A stretch of DNA of 64,000 nucleotides, from positions 32,486 to 96,485 of the forward strand of contig VGGR01000006.1 of the NCBI GenBank assembly GCA_016868585.1, given 5' to 3'. Under the pieces are notes generated by a model that did not search any database, was not told the DNA's origin, and worked only from the letters and a program-made list of their open reading frames with translations. Of the stretch, positions 37,422 through 45,510 are shown piece after piece (the first letter of the stretch is position 1; every line of letters starts with the position of its first letter). This DNA comes from Bacteroidota bacterium (GTDB lineage: Bacteria > Bacteroidota > Bacteroidia > Chitinophagales > Chitinophagaceae). Made by a program: the position numbers and the translations under genes.

Positions 37422-37429
37422 TATATTTG
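37422..37429 (+). promoter_or_regulatory. -7 element before pyrD
   Basis: TATATTTG ends 8 bases before the pyrD ATG at 37438, so the leader would be at most a few bases. It lies back to back with the thiolase promoter. Confidence 0.55.
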
Positions 37430-37437
37430 CCAGTCGC

Positions 37438-38490
37438 ATGTATAAGGCAATTCGAAAAATTTTATTTCTACTCCCTCCGGAAGAGGCCCATCATCTTTCG
37501 CTTTTTTTACTGCAACTGTTTTGTAGTACTTCTCTCACGCGTAAACTGCTTCGCAAATTTTTTGAACCTGCAAAAGTTTCCCCCATTGTATTAGCCGGTA
37601 TTCATTTTAGAAATCGTGTGGGATTGGCAGCCGGATTTGATAAGAATGCATTACATCTCCGCGAGTTAAGTTGTTTGGGCTTTGGGCATATAGAAATAGG
37701 CACCGTTACTCCACAACCACAGCGCGGAAATGAAAAACCACGCCTATTTCGATTACCTGCAGATCATGCGTTGATCAATAGGATGGGCTTCAACAATGAT
37801 GGAGTAGTAACCATAGCCAAACGACTAAAACAGTGGAGAGAAGAGGTGCAGCCCTATGTTGATTTGGAAAAACCATTGATCATAGGCGGTAATATCGGGA
37901 GGAATAAAAGCACTTCAAATGAAGAGGCTTGGAGAGATTACCAATACTGTTTTGAAAGGTTGCACCCATGGGTGGATTATTTTGTAGTGAATGTTAGTTC
38001 TCCGAATACACCTGGCCTACGGGCATTACAAGATCGAAGCTTTTTGGAAAAAATATTAACTGGACTACAAAGGAAAAATCAGGAAACGAATAACCCCAAA
38101 CCTGTTTTCCTGAAAATTGCCCCTGACTTAGCCTGGTCACAGGTAGATGAAGTCATTGAATTAGTATTAGCCATCGGATTAAACGGGTTAGTGGTCAGTA
38201 ACACAACCATACAGCGTGACACTTTACAAACTACCCCCAATACAGTAAGCCGAATGGGAGCTGGAGGACTTAGCGGTGCACCGCTCAAAGAAAGAAATAC
38301 CACCCTACTCCAGTATATTCATCAAAAAACAAATGGGAAGATTCCTTTGATTGCATCTGGAGGAATTTTTAATGCTACAGATGCGGCTGAGAAATTCAAT
38401 GTAGGCGCTTCACTGGTTCAGGTTTGGACAGGATTTGTGTATGAGGGTCCGGCAATTGCAAAAAATATTTCAGCAGCTAGTCCCCCATAA
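37438..38490 (+). CDS. pyrD: Dihydroorotate dehydrogenase (quinone), class 2
   Basis: PyrD oxidises dihydroorotate to orotate in pyrimidine synthesis and passes electrons to the membrane quinone pool. The 350 residues start with the amphipathic class 2 membrane helix ('MYKAIRKILFLLPPEEAHHL'), then 'GLAAGFDKNALHLRELSCLG', 'IGTVTPQPQRGNEKPRLFR', 'NRMGFNNDG', the catalytic-serine region 'VNVSSPNTPGLRALQ' and FMN-binding 'GGLSGAPLKERN' and 'LIASGGIF'. Length and motifs are standard. It converges with rsmE, 6 bases apart. Confidence 0.96.
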   Translation: MYKAIRKILFLLPPEEAHHLSLFLLQLFCSTSLTRKLLRKFFEPAKVSPIVLAGIHFRNRVGLAAGFDKNALHLRELSCLGFGHIEIGTVTPQPQRGNEKPRLFRLPADHALINRMGFNNDGVVTIAKRLKQWREEVQPYVDLEKPLIIGGNIGRNKSTSNEEAWRDYQYCFERLHPWVDYFVVNVSSPNTPGLRALQDRSFLEKILTGLQRKNQETNNPKPVFLKIAPDLAWSQVDEVIELVLAIGLNGLVVSNTTIQRDTLQTTPNTVSRMGAGGLSGAPLKERNTTLLQYIHQKTNGKIPLIASGGIFNATDAAEKFNVGASLVQVWTGFVYEGPAIAKNISAASPP

Positions 38491-38496
38491 CCAGGG

Positions 38497-39204
38497 TTAG
38501 CAGGTCAATAAGGAAACAGCAGTCACCCCTGCTGTTTCGGTCCTTAAACGTGTATTCCCTAATTGTACAGGAATAAAGTTAGCGGCTAAGGCTTGTTCGA
38601 TTTCCTGTGGAGTAAAATCACCTTCCGGGCCTATCCCAATCAGTACTTGATCTGGTAATGAAAAAGATAATTGCAAGAGAGAATTACGCAACGTATTCTC
38701 ACAATGTGCCAATAAATTAATGCCTTGAGTTAATTTCCATTGTTGCAAATCGGCAAATGATCGGGGGGCTAATAACTCGGGCAACCAGGCCTGTCGGCTT
38801 TGTAAAAGGGCACTTATTAAAATGGACTCCAATCGATCCATACGAACGGTTTCTTTCTCCGTTCGCTGACACCGTAAAGGTATGATGCTGGTAACTCCCA
38901 ATTCAGTAACTTTTTCCAAAAGCCATTCAAAGCGATTGCTGTTTTTCAGTAATGAAATAGCAAGTGTGATAGATCTTTTAGGGCGTGCTACCTGATGAAC
39001 TTCTTGCAAAGCCACCCTACATTTTTTTCGATCCACCATAGCCACGACGGCTTCAGCCCAATTTCCTTTTCCATCTGTAATAGAAAGAGCGCTTCCCTGA
39101 ATTAATCGTAATACCTGAATGGCATGGCGACTATTATCCTCGTCTAACTCCATCGCCGTTCCTGGCAAACCCAATGTTTGACTGTAAAAAAGCGGAGTGG
39201 TCAT
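38497..39204 (-). CDS. rsmE: 16S rRNA (uracil-1498-N3)-methyltransferase RsmE
   Basis: RsmE methylates U1498 of 16S rRNA. The 235-residue protein has the N-terminal PUA-like region ('HAIQVLRLIQGSALSITDGK') and the SPOUT methyltransferase knot with 'RFEWLLEKVTELGVTSIIPL', 'SRQAWLPELLAPRSF', 'IGIGPEGDFTPQEIEQ' and 'QLGNTRLRTETAGVTAVSLL'. It follows dnaB by only 2 bases, so the two genes are very likely cotranscribed. Confidence 0.94.
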   Translation of the reverse strand: MTTPLFYSQTLGLPGTAMELDEDNSRHAIQVLRLIQGSALSITDGKGNWAEAVVAMVDRKKCRVALQEVHQVARPKRSITLAISLLKNSNRFEWLLEKVTELGVTSIIPLRCQRTEKETVRMDRLESILISALLQSRQAWLPELLAPRSFADLQQWKLTQGINLLAHCENTLRNSLLQLSFSLPDQVLIGIGPEGDFTPQEIEQALAANFIPVQLGNTRLRTETAGVTAVSLLTC

Positions 39205-39206
39205 GA

Positions 39207-40772
39207 TTAAATTGGCAAATCATCAACATCGGAATCCAATTCATTCATCCGACTTCCAGTTTGTACAAAAACGCGCCCACTGCCACTTCCATCTTCGTCC
39301 CGAACGGGCTTCCAATTACCAGGGATACCGGTAACACCCAATCCACCTCCATCTTCAACAAATTTTTGAATATTGAGCAAAGCGCGCAACTTGATAGTTT
39401 CCAGCGATCCGTTCCGGTGCTTTGCAATTCTAACAAAGGTATCGCCCCGATTATTTTCACCCATTTCATTGGTCGTAATATCGTAATACTCAGGACGGTA
39501 TAGGAACATGACCATATCCGCGTCCTGTTCAATGGCACCTGACTCACGCAAGTCACTCAACTGGGGCATCTTAGTACCATCCTTACCAGCACCCCGTGTT
39601 TCTACCGCACGACTTAATTGCGAGAGCGCAATTATGGGAATACTTAACTCCTTGGCCAATGCTTTTAAGTTTCTTGAAATATTACTGATCTCTTGTTCAC
39701 GATTACTGTTACGACCATCGCCGGTTCCACTCATTAGTTGTAAGTAATCAACGATCACTAAACCTATATCATGTTTATTTTTTAAACGTCTGCACTTAGC
39801 GCGTAATTCAAAAATATTGAGTGCGGGCGTGTCATCAATAAACAGAGGAGCCTGTGCCAAACGTTGAACCCCGCGTGCATACAATTGTTTCATCTCATGC
39901 TCTTCCATTTTTCCGCGACTGATTTTTTCCAGCCATATTTCGCTTTCTGCAGAAAGAATACGTTGCACCAACTGACCGGCACTCATTTCCAATGAGAAAA
40001 AAGCAACTGCAGTGGGTTTGCCCGCCTGCGTGGCCGCATTTCGGGCAAGATTCAACGCAAATGCTGTTTTACCTACCGCGGGGCGAGCAGCCAGGATAAT
40101 TAAATCGGTACGTTGCCATCCATAGGTAACACGATCCAACGAGGGAAATCCACTGGCCACACCCGTTAAGTCTTCATTTTTATGTCGCAGATCCTCGATG
40201 CGTTTAATAGTATTGACCAATACCGAATCAATTGTTTCAAAATTTTTACGGAGGTTATTATTAATGATCTCAAATAACTTAGTTTCTGCATCATCCAGTA
40301 GGTCAAATACATCTGTGGCATCTTCAAAAGCATCATTGATAATTTCTCCACTTACCCGAATCAACTCACGCTGAATAAATTTTTGAAGAATGATTCTGGC
40401 ATGCGCCTCAATATTCGCAGCAGAAACTACTGCATTGGTAAGACGGGATAGGTAATAAGGGCCCCCTACCAGATCTAATTCTTCTTTGGTGCGCAACTCT
40501 TCCGCCACCGTTAGCAGATCCATCGGCTGGCTTTTATTGGCCAGAGATTGCATAGATGCGAAAATGCGTTGATGGGCTTCCACATAAAAACAATTAGGCT
40601 TTAGTATTTCCGCCACTATGTCAAAGGCCCCGCGTTCCAACATCATGGCCCCTAACACAGCCTCTTCCAACTCCTTGGCTTGTGGAGGAACTTTACCATA
40701 GACAATGGTGCCTAGTTCAACTGCAGATTTACGTTTGCGTTGTCTGTCCTTATTCAAATTAGTTAGTTCCAT
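39207..40772 (-). CDS. dnaB: Replicative DNA helicase DnaB
   Basis: DnaB is the hexameric helicase at the replication fork. The 521 residues contain the N-terminal helical domain ('PPQAKELEEAVLGAMMLERG'), a linker helix and the RecA-like motor with Walker A 'AARPAVGKTAFALN', 'FFSLEMSAGQLVQRIL', Walker B 'IGLVIVDYLQLM' and 'QLSDLRESGAIEQDADMVMF'. No intein interrupts the motifs. A perfect DnaA box lies about 110 bases upstream. It forms an operon with rsmE. Confidence 0.97.
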   Translation of the reverse strand: MELTNLNKDRQRKRKSAVELGTIVYGKVPPQAKELEEAVLGAMMLERGAFDIVAEILKPNCFYVEAHQRIFASMQSLANKSQPMDLLTVAEELRTKEELDLVGGPYYLSRLTNAVVSAANIEAHARIILQKFIQRELIRVSGEIINDAFEDATDVFDLLDDAETKLFEIINNNLRKNFETIDSVLVNTIKRIEDLRHKNEDLTGVASGFPSLDRVTYGWQRTDLIILAARPAVGKTAFALNLARNAATQAGKPTAVAFFSLEMSAGQLVQRILSAESEIWLEKISRGKMEEHEMKQLYARGVQRLAQAPLFIDDTPALNIFELRAKCRRLKNKHDIGLVIVDYLQLMSGTGDGRNSNREQEISNISRNLKALAKELSIPIIALSQLSRAVETRGAGKDGTKMPQLSDLRESGAIEQDADMVMFLYRPEYYDITTNEMGENNRGDTFVRIAKHRNGSLETIKLRALLNIQKFVEDGGGLGVTGIPGNWKPVRDEDGSGSGRVFVQTGSRMNELDSDVDDLPI

Positions 40773-40881
40773 AGCAGTTGATTTTAACGATTTGGGCTAA
40801 ACTGGGACAACGAAATAAACCCCAAAAAGAAAATGGAAAAAATTTTTCTTTCTTCACGATTTCTGCACGTAAAATGTGGGG

Positions 40882-40890
40882 TTATCCACA
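40882..40890 (+). promoter_or_regulatory. DnaA box upstream of dnaB
   Basis: TTATCCACA, the perfect DnaA consensus, within the 119-base gap upstream of dnaB and directly after the recN stop. With TGTGG just before it, it is part of a partial palindrome (TGTGG, 6 bases, CCACA; 40875-40890). DnaA control of dnaB would be sensible but is inference. Confidence 0.45.
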
Positions 40891-40891
40891 A

Positions 40892-42553
40892 TTAGTTTAA
40901 AAGCTCCCGGGCATTGGTCAAGGCAGCTGGCGTTGGGGCTTCTCCACCAATCATTTGAGCAATGGCCAGCACGCGTTCTTCCTGGCTGAGTAGTCGTAAA
41001 CTGGTTTGAACAGCGCCCGTACTAGACAGCCCGGCTTGCTTGAAAACAAAAAAATGCGTGCGGGCCTTGCCAGCGATTTGAGGTTGGTGGGTGATACAGA
41101 TCACCTGCCTATGCTGGGCAAGTTCTTTTAACAAGAGCCCCACTTGCCTGGCTGCTTCCCCTGCAATACCTGTATCAATTTCATCAAAGATCAATGTGGG
41201 AAGTTGCATGGATTCTGCAACCAATGATTTGATACAAAGCATTAATCGGCTAAGCTCACCCCCGCTGGCCACCTTGCGTAAAGCATTAAATTGTCCGCTT
41301 CTATTGGCATCGAATAAGAAATCAATGTGATCCATTCCTTCGGACCCCAATGAACCTGTTTCAATAGTTACTTTCAATTGTGCAGTAGGCATTCCAACGC
41401 GTTGGAGTAGTTGCTGCACATTGGATTCCAAGGATGAAACTTGTTTTTTTCTCCCCTTTGATATTACCCCAGCCAACGCCATGGCCTTTTGCTCCAATAA
41501 TTCCAGTTGTTGCTGCAGTTCCTGAATGGCCTGGCCTAAATGTTCAATTCCTTTTAAATCTGTTGCCAAATTGGATTGAATTGCCAATAAACCCGCAGTG
41601 GAGTTGACCTGATGTTTTTTATAGAGTTTGTACCCTAGTGATAAACGCCCATGTATTTCCTCGAGCCGCTGCGGATCCAACAGTACGGTATCAGCCACTC
41701 GTTCGATATCCCTTGCCAATTCTTGTAATTCAATATAGACCGTGCGAAGTCGTTCAGCAAGTCCTGGAAAATCGGAGTGAAAAGATGTAAAAGAACCCCA
41801 TTCGTTCAACAAAGATTTCAATCGACCAACCATAGGCTCTTCTCCTGCCGATAGTGAAGCTGTGGTTCGTCCTAAAAATTGTTGTACGCTTTCTGCATTG
41901 GATAATAACCTCACCTCTTGCTCCAACTCCTCTAGTTCATTTTCACAAAAACCGGCATCTTCCAATTCCTGATATTGAAATTGTATATAGGCGGTTTCCG
42001 CCTCCACCCGAGATCGTTTGGTTAGTAGATCAGACAAGGTTGTTTTAGCAAGAACCCACTCTTGATAGGCCAACTTATACAATTCAACCTTATCCAATTG
42101 TTGCGCTAAGGCATCCAAAACCTCTCGCTGAAAACTGCTTTGCCCTAATGAAAGTGTGTCAAATTGCTGATGCAGGTCCACCAATAGTGCGGATAATTCC
42201 TGCAATTGTGAAAGATTAACGGGTGTATCATTAATAAAGGCGCGAGATTTACCTTGCGGACTAATTTCGCGTCTGACGATCACTATTTCATTTTCCTCAA
42301 GTTCTTGGTCTTTCAAAAAAAAAGCAACGCGGCTGTTGTGCGTGCAGTCAAACCTGCCTTCCACAACTAATTTTTTGTCTTTATTGGCCAATACGCTTGT
42401 TTCTGCACGCTCCCCCAAAATCAAACCCATTGCTCCCATGAGAATGGACTTACCGGCACCAGTTTCACCGGTAATAACAACAAACCCTGCCGTAAACTCA
42501 ATTTCAATCTCTTCTATGATTGCATAATTCTGTATAAAAAGACGAAGCAGCAT
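40892..42553 (-). CDS. recN: DNA repair ATPase RecN
   Basis: RecN is an SMC-like protein acting early in double-strand break repair. From ATG 42553 (a GTG two codons earlier is open) there are 553 residues: N-terminal 'LFIQNYAIIEEIEIEF' with Walker A GETGAGKS, a long coiled coil (about 150-350) with many Gln/Leu/Glu heptads, and the C-terminal ATPase half with the 'ASGGELSRLMLCIKSL' signature and Walker B 'LPTLIFDEIDTGIAGEAARQ'. The gene order recN next to dnaB/rsmE is part of a leftward block. Confidence 0.96.
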   Translation of the reverse strand: MLLRLFIQNYAIIEEIEIEFTAGFVVITGETGAGKSILMGAMGLILGERAETSVLANKDKKLVVEGRFDCTHNSRVAFFLKDQELEENEIVIVRREISPQGKSRAFINDTPVNLSQLQELSALLVDLHQQFDTLSLGQSSFQREVLDALAQQLDKVELYKLAYQEWVLAKTTLSDLLTKRSRVEAETAYIQFQYQELEDAGFCENELEELEQEVRLLSNAESVQQFLGRTTASLSAGEEPMVGRLKSLLNEWGSFTSFHSDFPGLAERLRTVYIELQELARDIERVADTVLLDPQRLEEIHGRLSLGYKLYKKHQVNSTAGLLAIQSNLATDLKGIEHLGQAIQELQQQLELLEQKAMALAGVISKGRKKQVSSLESNVQQLLQRVGMPTAQLKVTIETGSLGSEGMDHIDFLFDANRSGQFNALRKVASGGELSRLMLCIKSLVAESMQLPTLIFDEIDTGIAGEAARQVGLLLKELAQHRQVICITHQPQIAGKARTHFFVFKQAGLSSTGAVQTSLRLLSQEERVLAIAQMIGGEAPTPAALTNARELLN

Positions 42554-42619
42554 GTGCACAAATTAGCACGATTTACCAGAGTCTCAAAGTGCGCTACCAG
42601 AGATTGGAGCCTTTATTCC

Positions 42620-42650
42620 AAAAAAAATCCCGTTCGAAATTGAACGGGAT
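42620..42650 (-). terminator. Intrinsic terminator after the zinc-ribbon gene
   Basis: On the minus strand ATCCCGTTC (42650-42642), a 6-base loop and GAACGGGAT (42635-42627) form a perfect 9-bp stem followed by eight T. It starts about 20 bases beyond the stop of the gene at 42671 and separates it from recN. Confidence 0.88.
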
Positions 42651-42670
42651 ACAATGACTTGTAGTATCAA

Positions 42671-43423
42671 TTACAACTGCACTGAATTTTTAAGTTCCTC
42701 GTCTATCAGAATTCGTCCGCAGTTTTCACAGATCATAATTTTCTTGTGCTGACGGATCTCGCTTTGCTTTTGTGGAGGAATAGCGTTGAAACATCCTCCG
42801 CAGGCATCACGCTCAACAGAAACAACAGCCAATCCATTGCGGTAGTTTCCGCGGATTTTTTCATAGCTGGCCAGCAGCCGAGGGTCAACTTTTCCCTTTG
42901 CCTCAACAGCCATTTTATTGTACTGCTTTTCCTCCTTTTCGTTAGCAACAATGATTTTTTCTAACTCCTCTTTTTTGCTGGTTAATACGCCTTCTTTAAC
43001 AGCTATATTTTTCTTGGCCTTATCCAACAATACCGCCTTTTCCGCAATCTCACCAGTAGCGTCCTTCATGTGCTTTTCAGCCAGTTTAATATTCAGCTGG
43101 GCCATTTCAATTTCCTTGTTGATGGCTTCGTACTCGCGATTATTCTTTACGTTGTCACTTTGTTTCTCGTACTTTTTAATCTGCGCTTCAGACTCCTTTA
43201 TGGAGAGTTTGCGTTGCTCAATAAATTCAGTAACGCCATTGATTTCTTCCTCGATTCGGGTTTTGCGGGCAATGAGACCTGTGATTTCGTCCTCCAGATC
43301 AGCCACCTCCATAGGAAGCTCCCCTTTCAGAATTTTAATCTCATCCAATTTGCTGTCGACCTGCTGAAGGTTTATCAGGGAGACCAGCTTTTCCTGAATC
43401 GAGTAATCTTTTACTTGTGCCAT
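42671..43423 (-). CDS. Coiled-coil protein with C-terminal zinc ribbon (COG1579 type)
   Basis: The 250 residues are mostly a long antiparallel coiled coil (about 15-185, rich in Glu, Lys and Ile). A C-terminal zinc ribbon of two CxxC pairs follows: 'ERDACGGCFNAIPPQKQSEI' and 'KKIMICENCGRILID'. This is the C4-type zinc-ribbon family PF02591. Family members are proposed to bind nucleic acid, but the function is not established. Its ATG lies 13 bases inside the end of the NIF3-like gene, and such pairing of the two families is frequent in Bacteroidota and Actinobacteria. A strong terminator follows. Confidence 0.88.
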   Translation of the reverse strand: MAQVKDYSIQEKLVSLINLQQVDSKLDEIKILKGELPMEVADLEDEITGLIARKTRIEEEINGVTEFIEQRKLSIKESEAQIKKYEKQSDNVKNNREYEAINKEIEMAQLNIKLAEKHMKDATGEIAEKAVLLDKAKKNIAVKEGVLTSKKEELEKIIVANEKEEKQYNKMAVEAKGKVDPRLLASYEKIRGNYRNGLAVVSVERDACGGCFNAIPPQKQSEIRQHKKIMICENCGRILIDEELKNSVQL

Positions 43424-44514
43424 AGATAGTTGACCGGATTGGTGGAAACGCTTGCTTTGAGGACGGCAAAAGTAGGGAATTTTTCGGCTAAACGTTCCTG
43501 TAAAAGATCAATCGTAAACTGCTCACTCTCAAAGTGCCCAATGTCCGCAAGAACCAGTTTTCCTGTTGCTTTAAAAAAATCGTGGTATTTCAAATCTGCA
43601 GTTATAAATGCTTGAGCACCAGCGCACAAGGCAGCATTGATCAAAAAACCACCAGCTCCTCCACATAGGGCTACTTTTTGAATGGGCTTGTCTAATAAGT
43701 TAGTATAACGAACAAGAGGGCTTTTAAAAACCTCACTAACGCGCCTTAAAAACTGAGCTGCATTTTGCGGAGCAGACAACTCTCCGATAACACCTGCACC
43801 CACGCCTTGGTAGGCATTAGATAGCGGAATCAGATCGTAAGCTACCTCCTGATAAGGATGAGCACTTTTAAGGGCGTTCAGCAAGTTGCTCTCCAGATAA
43901 AAAGGGTAGATCAATTCCAGCTTTACTTCGCTTTCTGTGTGTCTGACCCCTGTTTCACCAACATAAGGAGTGGCGCCCACAGCAGCTTTGAATGTGCCCT
44001 CCCCGATGCAGGAAAAGCTACACTCATCGTATTGGCCGATTTGGCCTGCGCCTGCAAAAAAAAGTGCAGCGCGAACCTGCTCCACTTGTGCCAGGGGTAT
44101 AAATGTGATCAATTTTTTTAAGGCCCCCGGTTTTGGCAACAAAACGCTGCACTGAGTTAGCCCCAACAGCGCTGCCATTTTACCATTCACTCCTTCCAAA
44201 ACGTTATCCAGGTTGGTATGAATAGCATAGATTGAAATATTATGTTGAATGGCTTTAATGATCAACCTTCCGGTTTGTTCATTGGCATTAATCTGCTTGA
44301 TGCTATCAAAGATCAACGGATGATGCGCCACGATTAAATTACAACCCTTCTCCAATGACTCATCCAAAATAGCATCCGTTACATCTAAGCAACAAATCAC
44401 TCCGCTGCAATTGCTTTCTGCATCCCCCACTAGTAATCCAACATTATCATACGACTCCTGTAGCGAAGGAGGCGCCACCGTATCCAAAAAATGTATGATG
44501 TCACTTACTTTCAT
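43411..44514 (-). CDS. NIF3-like dinuclear metal protein (YqfO type)
   Basis: NIF3/DUF34 proteins form hexameric rings with a dinuclear metal site; suggested roles include metal insertion or GTP cyclohydrolase-like activity, but no role is settled. From ATG 44514 there are 367 residues: 'PSLQESYDNVGLLVGDAESN', metal-site 'LIVAHHPLIFDSIKQI', 'YAIHTNLDN', a central insertion of about 110 residues (the PII-like domain of the long YqfO form, 'LIPLSNAYQGVGAGVIGEL' ends it), and C-terminal 'AFITADLKYHDFF' and 'LADIGHFESEQF'. The upstream extension to 44589 is unconserved. It precedes and overlaps the zinc-ribbon gene. Confidence 0.9.
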   Translation of the reverse strand: MKVSDIIHFLDTVAPPSLQESYDNVGLLVGDAESNCSGVICCLDVTDAILDESLEKGCNLIVAHHPLIFDSIKQINANEQTGRLIIKAIQHNISIYAIHTNLDNVLEGVNGKMAALLGLTQCSVLLPKPGALKKLITFIPLAQVEQVRAALFFAGAGQIGQYDECSFSCIGEGTFKAAVGATPYVGETGVRHTESEVKLELIYPFYLESNLLNALKSAHPYQEVAYDLIPLSNAYQGVGAGVIGELSAPQNAAQFLRRVSEVFKSPLVRYTNLLDKPIQKVALCGGAGGFLINAALCAGAQAFITADLKYHDFFKATGKLVLADIGHFESEQFTIDLLQERLAEKFPTFAVLKASVSTNPVNYLWHK

Positions 44515-44594
44515 AACAATGCTGTTATAGAATTTCAAATTACGTGCATTTTTCGCATCTTTGCGGGAACTTTTATCAACTAAACCCATTCGCT

Positions 44595-45065
44595 ATGAGC
44601 ATCCAAATTGGACAAACGGCCCCTGATTTTACTTTGTTTGATTCTGGCAAGAACCCCATACAACTTTCTAGCTTGAAAGGGCAGCATGTGTTGTTGTTAT
44701 TTTTCCCGCAATCATTCACGGGAGTTTGCACAAAGGAGCTTTGTTCGGTACGAGATAATATTGCCCTTTACCAGGATGTTAACGCTACCGTGTTGGGAAT
44801 TTCTGTAGACTCTGTATTTACATTGGCTAAATTCAAAGAGGAACAACAGTTGAATTTTCCACTGCTTAGCGATTTCAATAAAAAGGTATCTGAGCTTTAC
44901 CATGCCATTTATCAGGATTGGATTCTGGATATGAAAGGCGTTTCAAAACGCTCGGCCTTTTTAATTGACAAAAATGGTATTGTTCAATATGCAGAGGTGC
45001 TGGAAAATCCGGGAGAGATTCCAAACTTTGAAAAAATAAATGAAACATTGAGCTCACTAACCTAA
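44595..45065 (+). CDS. Peroxiredoxin of the BCP/AhpE type
   Basis: A thiol peroxidase that reduces hydroperoxides in the cytoplasm. From ATG 44595 (the frame is open to 44544 but unconserved) it has 156 residues with 'IGQTAPDFTLFDSGKNPIQL', 'LLLFFPQSFTGVCTKELC' with peroxidatic Cys45 and a second cysteine at Cys50, and 'RDNIALYQDVNATVLGISVD'. The C-x4-C spacing and positions are those of the BCP (PrxQ) form with an intramolecular disulphide. 'GVSKRSAFLIDKNGIVQYAE' closes the fold. It is divergent from the NIF3-like gene and may be served by CATCTTTG at 44556-44563. Confidence 0.92.
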   Translation: MSIQIGQTAPDFTLFDSGKNPIQLSSLKGQHVLLLFFPQSFTGVCTKELCSVRDNIALYQDVNATVLGISVDSVFTLAKFKEEQQLNFPLLSDFNKKVSELYHAIYQDWILDMKGVSKRSAFLIDKNGIVQYAEVLENPGEIPNFEKINETLSSLT

Positions 45066-45092
45066 ATGGTTTTGCTTAATGCACTGATCATC

Positions 45093-45122
45093 AAAGCCGA
45101 AGAATACTGTTTCTGGGCTTTT
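45093..45122 (+). terminator. Weak terminator-like hairpin after the peroxiredoxin gene
   Basis: AAAGCC (45093-45098) can pair with GGCTTT (45116-45121) around a long loop in which GAA and TTC may add pairs. The T-run is interrupted, so termination efficiency is doubtful. Confidence 0.3.
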
Positions 45123-45156
45123 ACATTTTGTTAATGCTTGTTTTTATTTTTTAAGG

Positions 45157-45164
45157 TATATTTG
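45157..45164 (+). promoter_or_regulatory. -7 element before the stand-alone sorting-domain gene
   Basis: TATATTTG ends 5 bases before the ATG at 45170; a CTTG lies 16 bases upstream of it. The mRNA would be nearly leaderless. Confidence 0.55.
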
Positions 45165-45169
45165 AGTTA

Positions 45170-45508
45170 ATGCGCATGAAGCTTCTACTATCAATTGGAC
45201 TCTTGGTGCTGTCCTTATCCTTAAAGGCGCAGCAAAATCCGATAGTTGGCACCACTGAAAAATTGGTGAAGCTTTACCCTAATCCCGCTGTTAGCTACGT
45301 TGTATTTGAATTAAAGAATGCAGGACGCAAAGACTTAAGCTTGCAGGTTTACAATGGGATTTTGGGTAAAAAAATGATTGATACTAAACTTAACCTTGAA
45401 CGAATTACATTCTCCCTCAATGAATTTACCCGCGGTATATACGTTTATCACCTGGTAGAAAGCTCAGGCAAGATTATCGAATCCGGTAAATTTCAAGTTA
45501 CCAAATAG
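45170..45508 (+). CDS. Signal peptide plus stand-alone T9SS type A sorting domain
   Basis: The 112-residue protein has a signal peptide ('MRMKLLLSIGLLVLSLSLKA', cleavage near Q21), about ten linker residues and then a complete type A C-terminal sorting domain: 'KLVKLYPNPAVSYVVFEL' with the YPNP motif at 36-39, 'DLSLQVYNGILGKKMIDTK', 'RGIYVYHLVESSGKIIESG' and the final 'KFQVTK'. There is no cargo domain. Normally such domains route a larger protein through the T9SS and are cut off. Here the signal is the protein. It has its own promoter, ATG start and clear spacing, so it is not a fragment of a neighbouring frame. Function unknown. Confidence 0.85.
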   Translation: MRMKLLLSIGLLVLSLSLKAQQNPIVGTTEKLVKLYPNPAVSYVVFELKNAGRKDLSLQVYNGILGKKMIDTKLNLERITFSLNEFTRGIYVYHLVESSGKIIESGKFQVTK

Positions 45509-45510
45509 GT

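Noticed and set aside
42918..43367. 149-codon antisense frame across the zinc-ribbon coiled-coil gene
   Set aside because: Serine/phenylalanine-rich complement of the Lys/Glu coiled coil; a typical shadow.
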